Source: Methanobrevibacter_A sp964547125
GTDB taxonomy: Archaea; Methanobacteriota; Methanobacteria; Methanobacteriales; Methanobacteriaceae
Length of the DNA stretch: 18,422 bases
NCBI GenBank assembly: GCA_964547125.1
Contig: CAZJLS010000030.1
Location: forward strand, 1 to 18,422
Direction of reading: 5' to 3'
Of this stretch, positions 7,611-13,332 are shown piece after piece; within the stretch, counting starts at the first letter, position 1, and each line of letters opens with the position of its first letter. The position numbers and the translations under genes are program-made. The notes under the pieces are model-generated. The model ran no database searches. It saw only the letters and a list, made by a program, of their open reading frames with translations, and was not told where the DNA came from.

Positions 7611-8753
7611 ATGAAGTTTAATAAATTGGGCAGTACTGGTATTAGTGTAGGTGAGATTGGTTTTGGTGCTGAGTGGATGGGTGATAAAAGTGATGAGCAT
7701 GTTGTTGAGTTGATGGATTTTTGTTTAGAAAATGGTGTTAATTTTTTGGATTGTTGGATGAGTGATCCGGTTGTTCGCTCTAAATTAGGTTTGGGTTTGG
7801 AGGGTTGTCGTGATGATTGGGTTATTCAGGGTCATATTGGTGCTACTTGGCAGAATAATCAGTATACTCGTACTCGTGATATGAGTTTTGTTAAGCCTGC
7901 TTTTGAGGATTTATTAAGTCGTTTAGGTACTGATTATATTGATTTTGGTATGATTCATTATGTGGATGATATGGCTGATTATAAGGCTGCTATGGAGGGG
8001 GATTTTATTGAGTATGTGCGTAGTTTAAAGCGTGATGGTCTTATTGGTCATATTGGTTTTAGTACTCATAATCCTGAGATTGGTTTGTTGGCAGCTCGTA
8101 ATCCTGAGGTTGAGTTGTTGATGTTTAGTGTTAATCCTGCTTATGATATGTTTTCTGTTGCTGATGATATTGAGTTTTATCGTGATGCTAGTAATTATGA
8201 GGGTCTTTCTGGTATGGATCCTATAAGAAAGGAGTTGTATTCTACTTGTAAAAAGACAAATACTGCTTTGACGGTTATGAAAGGTTATGCTGGTGGTACT
8301 TTATTAGATGAGAAGGTTTCTCCTTTTGGTGTTAAGCTTTCTCCTGTGCAGTGTATTCATTATGCTTTGAGTCGTCCTGCTGATTCTATTTTTGTAGGTG
8401 TTCATGATATTGCTCAGTTGGAGGATGCTTTAGCCTATGAGTCTGCAAGTGATGGAGAGAAGGATTTTAGTAGTGTTTTAAGTAATGCTCCTATGCATTC
8501 TTATAAAGGTAAGTGTATTTATTGTGGTCATTGTACTCCTTGTAGTGTTGGTATTGATATTCCTTTGGTTAATAAGTTTTATGATTTGGCTGTGGCTCAA
8601 GATGTTATTCCTGATAGCGTAAAAGATCATTATAATAGTTTAAAGCATTATGCTGGTGAGTGTATTGCTTGTGGGGATTGTTTGGGTAATTGTCCTTTTG
8701 ATGTTGATATTATTGCGGCTATGGGTGATGCTCGGGATTTGTTTGGTTTATGA
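7611..8753 (+). CDS. Aldo/keto reductase-like protein with C-terminal 4Fe-4S domain (altered active site)
   Basis: This 380-aa protein starts with the aldo/keto reductase opening (LGSTGISVGEIGFGAEW) and follows the TIM-barrel pattern (GTDYIDFGMIHYVDD, RDGLIGHIGFSTHNP). The C-terminus has two ferredoxin-like motifs: C302-x2-C305-x2-C308-x2-C311 and C351-x2-C354-x2-C357-x3-C361-P. Iron-sulfur aldo/keto reductases of this type are common in methanogens and clostridia; their substrates are mostly unknown. Of the classical Asp-Tyr-Lys-His tetrad, Asp47 and His116 are present, but the Tyr position (around 52) is not Tyr and the Lys position holds His75. NADPH-type carbonyl reduction is therefore doubtful. 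Codons end mostly in T or G, unlike the upstream genes. It lies 11 bp after the defence cluster and may still be read from its transcript. Confidence 0.85.
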   Translation: MKFNKLGSTGISVGEIGFGAEWMGDKSDEHVVELMDFCLENGVNFLDCWMSDPVVRSKLGLGLEGCRDDWVIQGHIGATWQNNQYTRTRDMSFVKPAFEDLLSRLGTDYIDFGMIHYVDDMADYKAAMEGDFIEYVRSLKRDGLIGHIGFSTHNPEIGLLAARNPEVELLMFSVNPAYDMFSVADDIEFYRDASNYEGLSGMDPIRKELYSTCKKTNTALTVMKGYAGGTLLDEKVSPFGVKLSPVQCIHYALSRPADSIFVGVHDIAQLEDALAYESASDGEKDFSSVLSNAPMHSYKGKCIYCGHCTPCSVGIDIPLVNKFYDLAVAQDVIPDSVKDHYNSLKHYAGECIACGDCLGNCPFDVDIIAAMGDARDLFGL

Positions 8754-8826
8754 TTTAGAATATTTTGGGATAAGTTTTAATATCTTAAATTTACATATTC
8801 TTTTTTAAGGAGGATTTTGTTTTTTT

Positions 8827-9051
8827 ATGTCTAAATTTTGCTCTCAATGTGGAAGAGAAATTGGTGATGTGAAGTTTTGTCCTCATTGTGGATATGGTGT
8901 GAAAGTGAAAAAGCAGAATATGCAGCCACAAATTATAATGCCTAGTGATGATTCTGATGATATTGTGCTTATTCTTATAATTATTCTTGTAATTATTGTA
9001 GCTTTTGTTCTTTTTTCAGTTTTTGCAGCTTATTTAATATTAATATCTTAA
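8827..9051 (+). CDS. Small zinc-ribbon membrane protein
   Basis: This 74-aa protein has an N-terminal C4 zinc ribbon (C5, C8, C18, C21 in a FCSQCG...FCPHCG pattern), a short polar linker and one C-terminal hydrophobic segment at about 46-72. It is probably an anchored protein with the ribbon in the cytoplasm; topology is inferred. AAGGAGGA at 8807-8814 lies 12 nt from ATG 8827, a little long. Short zinc-ribbon/one-helix proteins are abundant in Methanobacteriales and their function is unknown. The next gene also carries ribbons of the same kind, 29 bp downstream, so the two probably belong together. Confidence 0.8.
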   Translation: MSKFCSQCGREIGDVKFCPHCGYGVKVKKQNMQPQIIMPSDDSDDIVLILIIILVIIVAFVLFSVFAAYLILIS

Positions 9052-9080
9052 TTTTTTTTATAGGGGGTTAATTTGATTTT

Positions 9081-10154
9081 ATGGATAAGAATAGTCGCAG
9101 TAGTTTAAATCCTTTTACAGGTAAGAGTCATTTTGATATTATAAATGATGATAATTTTTTAGAATCAGCTTATAGAGAGTATTATAAGATAATTAATAAT
9201 TATGAATTATTAGATAATACTCAGGCTGGAGAGCTTGTATCAAGGGTTTCAAGTAAGTTAATTGGTGCTGTTGAGGATTATTTGTTTCGTATTGGTCGTC
9301 ATGATTATATTGAAAATTATTATGATTGGGAGTTTCATTTAGTTAAATCTGATACGGTTAATGCTTTTTGTATGCCTGGAGGTAAAATTGTTGTTTTCTC
9401 AGGTATTCTTGATGTTGCAAATACAGAAGAAAGGTTAGCATTTATAGTAGGTCATGAAATGGCTCATGCACTTTTAGATCATAGTCGTACAAGTGCAAGT
9501 CAGGCAACTGCAAGTGCAGGTATTACAACTGCTGCATGGCTTGGTGGTTTAGCATTAGATATTTTAGGCAATCATGAAGCGGGAAGTATGGTTCGTGCAG
9601 CATCTAATGTGGCAGCTATTGGTTCTGAATTTCTACTTTTAAAGCCTTATGGTAGGCAACATGAAATTGAAGCTGATAAATTAGGTATAATGATGACACA
9701 TTTAGCAGGATATAATATTGATGAAATTCCAATTTTCTGGCAAGATATGAGTAATATTAGTTCTAATAATCATGATTTCTTTTCCACTCATCCAACAGAT
9801 GCAAAAAGAATAGAAGCAATGAGGGAGGCTATTTGGAAGATAGAAACAGATAATGATTTTTATAATAAACCATTACTTGCAGATGATTCAAGTAAATCTT
9901 ATACTATTAAGGGTGAAAATACTGGAAGTACTATGAATTTAGGTATAGGTTCTCATGCTCCTGTAAGTTCTTTTACATCATCTAATAAGTCTAAAACTAA
10001 GTTTTGTAATATGTGTGGAAATCCAGTTGGAGTAGATGATGCATTTTGCACAAATTGTGGTCATAAATTATCTAGTGACCTTAAATGTGCTAAATGTGGT
10101 GCTAGTGTAGGAATTCATGATAGTTTTTGCACACAATGTGGAAATAAATTATAA
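9081..10154 (+). CDS. M48-family metallopeptidase with two C-terminal zinc ribbons
   Basis: This 357-aa protein is an M48-type (Oma1/BepA-like) zinc endopeptidase. HEMAH at 125-129 supplies two zinc ligands and the catalytic Glu126. HEIEAD at 194-199 carries the third ligand, probably Glu195. STHP at 235-238 before KRI is the conserved His block near the end of the catalytic domain. The region at about 140-185 (Ala/Gly-rich) is the usual helical insertion; I see no clear signal peptide. After a Ser/Gly-rich linker follow two C4 ribbons, C309/C312/C323/C326 and C336/C339/C350/C353. M48 enzymes usually handle misfolded or membrane proteins; here the ribbons could bind substrate or a partner. 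GGGGGT at 9063-9068 is the likely ribosome site, 12 nt upstream. Confidence 0.9.
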   Translation: MDKNSRSSLNPFTGKSHFDIINDDNFLESAYREYYKIINNYELLDNTQAGELVSRVSSKLIGAVEDYLFRIGRHDYIENYYDWEFHLVKSDTVNAFCMPGGKIVVFSGILDVANTEERLAFIVGHEMAHALLDHSRTSASQATASAGITTAAWLGGLALDILGNHEAGSMVRAASNVAAIGSEFLLLKPYGRQHEIEADKLGIMMTHLAGYNIDEIPIFWQDMSNISSNNHDFFSTHPTDAKRIEAMREAIWKIETDNDFYNKPLLADDSSKSYTIKGENTGSTMNLGIGSHAPVSSFTSSNKSKTKFCNMCGNPVGVDDAFCTNCGHKLSSDLKCAKCGASVGIHDSFCTQCGNKL

Positions 10155-10157
10155 ATA
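10149..10157 (+). promoter_or_regulatory. TATA-like box for a leaderless DUF2085 transcript
   Basis: TTATAAATA overlaps the peptidase stop codon and is centred 25 nt before ATG 10178. The ATG has no Shine-Dalgarno site. The spacing fits transcription starting at or next to the start codon. Confidence 0.4.
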
Positions 10158-10177
10158 TTAATATTAAAGATTTTGTT

Positions 10178-10516
10178 ATGATTTTCGATTATTTATGTCA
10201 TAGGATACCAGAACGTAGCTTTTTTATAGGAAATCATCAGTTTCCAGTTTGCAGTAGATGTACTGGTTATTATATTAGTCTTTTTACTTATCTTATTTTT
10301 TCATTTTTTTATTTTATCCCATACTCTACAAGTTCATTTTTAATTGGAATATTATTAAATGTACCTGCAGGTATTGATGGTTTAAGCCAATATTTAGGAT
10401 ACCGTGAAAGTAATAATATTTTACGTTTAATTACAGGTTTACTTGGAGGTTTAGGTTTAGCAATATTCCTTTTAGCTTTTAAATACTATTTTAATTTACT
10501 ATTAATAAATTTTTAA
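10178..10516 (+). CDS. DUF2085 family membrane protein
   Basis: This 112-aa protein carries the DUF2085 signature: C7-H8-R9-x-P11-E-R at the start, then P23-x-C25-x2-C28-x-G30, followed by P64-x2-DG and a YRESNNxLR-TG block at 75-87. At least three hydrophobic segments (about 31-49, 52-66 and 86-110) make it an integral membrane protein. The Cys/His cluster could bind a metal, but the function of the family is not known. The start lacks a ribosome site and is 23 bp after the peptidase gene; a TATA-like box at 10149-10157 suits a leaderless message. Confidence 0.85.
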   Translation: MIFDYLCHRIPERSFFIGNHQFPVCSRCTGYYISLFTYLIFSFFYFIPYSTSSFLIGILLNVPAGIDGLSQYLGYRESNNILRLITGLLGGLGLAIFLLAFKYYFNLLLINF

Positions 10517-10548
10517 AAAGGAAAAAAATTCGCTAAAATCATTATCTA

Positions 10549-10556
10549 TTTTTTTT
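10549..10556 (+). terminator. Oligo-T terminator
   Basis: Eight T lie 33 bp after the DUF2085 gene. The rest of the gap to 10667 is AT-rich with several TATA-like stretches (10590-10615) that could serve the next gene. Confidence 0.35.
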
Positions 10557-10667
10557 ACATAGAATAATCTTGGAAAAATAAAATAAAAATAATTAAATAT
10601 CTATTATAATTAATATAAAAATTAGTAAAAAGGTTTTATGTTGAAAAATTTTTTTGGAGAATAATGG

Positions 10668-10985
10668 ATGATAGATAAAAACAAAGGATATTATAAGGTG
10701 TATCTAGAAATAGAAGGATATTCTCAATTTATCCGATTCTATGAGACAAAAAATAAACTTCCAAAAGATTCTTTAAATAAAAAACTAAACGAATGTATGT
10801 CTACATTAAAAAAAGAAGAAGAAAAAGGAATAGATGACTTAAGAAAATGGTTTGAAGATATTTTCATACCTGAAATGGTTGAAGAATTTAATCTAGAACG
10901 AATACCTCATGTTATAAACTTAAACAAGGATTATATAACTGAAATATGTGGATACAAACTCACATTAGAAGATAGGAAAAAATGA
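10668..10985 (+). CDS. 105-aa hypothetical soluble protein
   Basis: ATG 10668 is preceded by GGAG at 10656-10659, 8 nt away; an ATG at 10664 in another frame stops at once. The 105-aa product is charged and mostly helical, with a Lys/Glu-rich middle (LKKEEEKGIDDLRKWFEDIF) and no membrane segment or metal motif. I recognise no family. Its TGA overlaps the ATG of the following zinc-ribbon gene (ATGA at 10982-10985), so the two are translationally coupled and may work together. Confidence 0.75.
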   Translation: MIDKNKGYYKVYLEIEGYSQFIRFYETKNKLPKDSLNKKLNECMSTLKKEEEKGIDDLRKWFEDIFIPEMVEEFNLERIPHVINLNKDYITEICGYKLTLEDRKK

Positions 10986-11680
10986 AATACTGTAGAGAAT
11001 GTGGAAACCCAGTAGAAGAAGGAAATAAATTCTGTAAAAATTGTGGAACAGAAATAATAGAAAATACACAAAACACCCAACCACAATTTACAGTTAAACA
11101 AGATCAAATACCAAATACTCAAGAAAGCTCATTTAATAATAAAAAACTAAATATTGAAAAAATTAACACAACACCTTCACAAATTCCACAGAAAAAATCA
11201 AAAGCAAAAATATACTTAGCAGTAATGATAATTGTATTAGTACTTCTAGTTGGAGCAGGAATCGTACTATCTTCATTAGCACCAACAGAGGCAGTATATG
11301 AAGGACAATACTTTAGTTTCAACCATCCAACAAACTACGTTATTGAAGCAGAATCTAATTCAACAAATTTGGAAGATATAACAATATTTACTGGTGAAGG
11401 GGAATATGTTGGATCAATATACATATGGAAATCTAGTAGCGAAATATCATTAGATGAAGATTTACAAATAATGGAAGATTCAGACTTTACTAATGTAGAT
11501 GTAGGATATGTTAATTTTGCAGGATTTTCAAATGTAATAAAAGAAACTGGACGATACAGTGATGGAGATAACTATATAGGATACCTCATACAAGAAAATG
11601 GTTATACCTTACAAATTTCACTAGCTTCTGATGTAGATGGCGTAAATATGATTCTCAATTCGTTTAAAGCATCTATCTAA
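10982..11680 (+). CDS. Zinc-ribbon, single-helix protein with PsbP-like extracellular domain
   Basis: This 232-aa protein has three parts: an N-terminal C4 zinc ribbon (C4, C7, C18, C21), a polar Gln/Asn-rich linker followed by a basic patch (KKSKAK, 71-76) and one membrane helix at about 78-98, and an exported domain from about 105. The last part (YFSFNHPTNYVIE start, alternating beta segments, LQISLASD-NMILNSFK end) resembles the PsbP-like domain often found behind zinc ribbons in Methanobacteriales. By the positive-inside rule the ribbon is cytoplasmic. A sensor or protein-interaction role is possible but unproven. The start overlaps the 105-aa gene by 4 bp. Confidence 0.8.
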   Translation: MKYCRECGNPVEEGNKFCKNCGTEIIENTQNTQPQFTVKQDQIPNTQESSFNNKKLNIEKINTTPSQIPQKKSKAKIYLAVMIIVLVLLVGAGIVLSSLAPTEAVYEGQYFSFNHPTNYVIEAESNSTNLEDITIFTGEGEYVGSIYIWKSSSEISLDEDLQIMEDSDFTNVDVGYVNFAGFSNVIKETGRYSDGDNYIGYLIQENGYTLQISLASDVDGVNMILNSFKASI

Positions 11681-11698
11681 AAAAAGGGAAAAAAGTCT

Positions 11699-12811
11699 AT
11701 GAATGAAAAATTAAGCTTAGGTTTTGGAGCAATGAGACTTCCAATAACCGATGAAGAAAATCCAGAATCTATAAATATAAAAGAATTCACAAAAATGATA
11801 GATTACTGTATAGATGATGGATTTAATTATTTCGACACATCTTATGCATATCGTGATGATGTTTCAGAAGAAATACTGAAAAAAGCATTAATAAATCGCT
11901 ATCATCGAGAATCTTATAAAATAGCAGGTAAAATGCCACTATGGTTAATTGAAAGTGAAAAAGATAATGCAGAAATAACAAATTTAATGCTTAAACGTTT
12001 CAACATAGAATATTTTGATGTTTTCTTATTACATAATATTAATAAAAAATTTTATAAACAAGCAGAAGCATATAAAACCTTCCAATACCTAGAAAAAATG
12101 AAAGAAGAAGGTTTAGCAAGAAAAATAGGCATTGTCTTCTATGATGATGCAGATTTACTTGAAGAAATCCTTGAAAAATATGGGGATATTCTAGATTATA
12201 TTCAAATTCATTTAAACTTCCTTGATTGGGATAAAATAGGAAATCAATCTCGTAAATGCTATGAATTATGTGTTAAATATAATAAGGAAATTATTGCAAT
12301 GGGGCCAACTAAAGGTTCAACAATTATAAACAATAATAAAGATTTTAAAATTCATTTTGATTATATGAAAACAAGTGCTTCTCAAATTGCATTACGATTT
12401 GTAGGTTCACTTTCAAATGTAAGTATTATTTTAAGTGATATGGATAATTTTGAACAATTAAAAGAAAATTGTGATGTTTTCAAAGATTTTAAGAAATTAA
12501 GTAATGGTGAAAATTATTTCTTGATGACAATGGCTAAAGAAATTAATAAAAATATTTCTGTACCTTGTATTTACTGTAATTTTTGTCTTTATATGTGTCC
12601 TTTAGAATTACCAATACCTGATTTCTTTAATTTGTATAATGCTGAAAATTCATATTCTTTAAAGTCTCATTATGAATTGTATGATTATTTTTCTAATCTT
12701 CATAGTCCTGCATCAGCATGTAGTGAATGTGGGATATGTATGGAGTCATGTACTGAACAGTTAGATATTCCATTTTTACTTAAAGAAGTTGTAAAAACTT
12801 TTGAAAAATAA
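11699..12811 (+). CDS. Aldo/keto reductase with C-terminal 4Fe-4S domain
   Basis: This 370-aa protein has the aldo/keto reductase barrel with an intact tetrad: Asp46 and Tyr51 (FDTSYAY), Lys78 (IAGKMP) and His112 (FLLHN). The C-terminus has two iron-sulfur motifs, C290-x2-C293-x2-C296-x3-C300-P and C341-x2-C344-x2-C347-x3-C351. It probably reduces or oxidises a carbonyl compound and passes electrons through the clusters; substrate and electron partner are unknown. Unlike the reductase at 7611, its active site is complete. The gene follows the PsbP-like gene by 18 bp with only a weak GGG ribosome site. Codon choice drifts along the gene, from A-ending near the start to T-ending near the end. 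Confidence 0.9.
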   Translation: MNEKLSLGFGAMRLPITDEENPESINIKEFTKMIDYCIDDGFNYFDTSYAYRDDVSEEILKKALINRYHRESYKIAGKMPLWLIESEKDNAEITNLMLKRFNIEYFDVFLLHNINKKFYKQAEAYKTFQYLEKMKEEGLARKIGIVFYDDADLLEEILEKYGDILDYIQIHLNFLDWDKIGNQSRKCYELCVKYNKEIIAMGPTKGSTIINNNKDFKIHFDYMKTSASQIALRFVGSLSNVSIILSDMDNFEQLKENCDVFKDFKKLSNGENYFLMTMAKEINKNISVPCIYCNFCLYMCPLELPIPDFFNLYNAENSYSLKSHYELYDYFSNLHSPASACSECGICMESCTEQLDIPFLLKEVVKTFEK

Positions 12812-12830
12812 ATTCTGTCTGTTTAATTTC

Positions 12831-12858
12831 TTTTTTATATATTTTTTTAGTTTTTTTT
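12831..12858 (+). terminator. T-rich terminator region
   Basis: Three T runs of six, seven and eight follow within 50 bp of the reductase stop codon. This is a good archaeal termination zone and begins a 255-bp gap that also holds the metal-locus promoter. Confidence 0.5.
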
Positions 12859-12929
12859 ATTGATTTTATTTTTGTATGTTTTTGTTTTATTGTGTAATAT
12901 TTTTTTTGGGCATTAAGTATTTATATGGC

Positions 12930-12940
12930 TTTAAATAAAT
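12930..12940 (+). promoter_or_regulatory. TATA-like box of the metal locus
   Basis: TTTAAATAAAT is followed directly by two palindromic sites. A start about 26 nt downstream would fall near 12961, between the palindromes, leaving a leader of about 105 nt before the ATG at 13067. Confidence 0.4.
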
Positions 12941-12941
12941 A

Positions 12942-12958
12942 TTTAGTTATGCCTAAAA
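12942..12958 (+). promoter_or_regulatory. Upstream operator copy (iron-box-like)
   Basis: TTTAGTTATGCCTAAAA matches 15 of 17 positions of the perfect palindrome that lies exactly 23 bp downstream. The degenerate arm suggests a weaker second site for the same dimeric repressor. Confidence 0.5.
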
Positions 12959-12963
12959 GTTTT

Positions 12964-12981
12964 TTTTAGGTATACCTAAAA
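12964..12981 (+). promoter_or_regulatory. Perfect 18-bp palindrome, DtxR/IdeR-like operator
   Basis: TTTTAGGTATACCTAAAA is identical to its own reverse complement. TTAGGT...ACCTAA half-sites are characteristic of DtxR/IdeR/MntR-type metalloregulators, which bind with iron or manganese. The position at or just after the expected transcription start suits repression. A lone half-site TTAGGTA occurs at 13032-13038. The identity of the regulator is inference. Confidence 0.65.
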
Positions 12982-13066
12982 CTTTAATTTTAATTTTAAA
13001 AAAATTGGCAAATAAGATTACATAAAAAAAATTAGGTAAAAAAATATACAAAAGGAGAAAAAAAGC

Positions 13067-13315
13067 ATGGCAATAAGAGAATTAGATAAATTATACGAAC
13101 ACAAACACGCACTACTATTCGTCGGAGGAATCGCAGCAGGACTAATCGGAAAACACATAATAGAATCCGAAACAACCAAAAAAGTCGCAGCAAGAGGAAT
13201 GGCAAAAGTCCTAATGGCAAAAAGTGAAGCCGAAGAAGCATTCCAAGACATGAAAGACGAAGCAGAAGACATAAACGTAGAAGCAAGAGAAATCAAAAAA
13301 GAAAAACAAGCATAA
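13067..13315 (+). CDS. Small glycine-zipper protein, probably DUF6110 type
   Basis: This 82-aa protein has a short hydrophobic stretch with a glycine zipper (FVGGIAAGLIGKH, 18-30) and then a long charged, Ala/Glu/Lys-rich helix (about 34-80). From memory this matches the small DUF6110-type proteins encoded directly before P1B-type ATPases in clostridia and methanogens; the family name needs a search. A single membrane or membrane-associated helix with a cytoplasmic amphipathic tail is likely. AGGAG at 13053-13057 lies 9 nt from ATG 13067. It is the first gene after the iron-box-like operator and is separated from the ATPase by 17 bp, so the two are probably co-regulated. Codons end in A or C, and T is scarce on this strand. 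Confidence 0.8.
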   Translation: MAIRELDKLYEHKHALLFVGGIAAGLIGKHIIESETTKKVAARGMAKVLMAKSEAEEAFQDMKDEAEDINVEAREIKKEKQA

Positions 13316-13332
13316 AAACACTTTCTTTTAAA

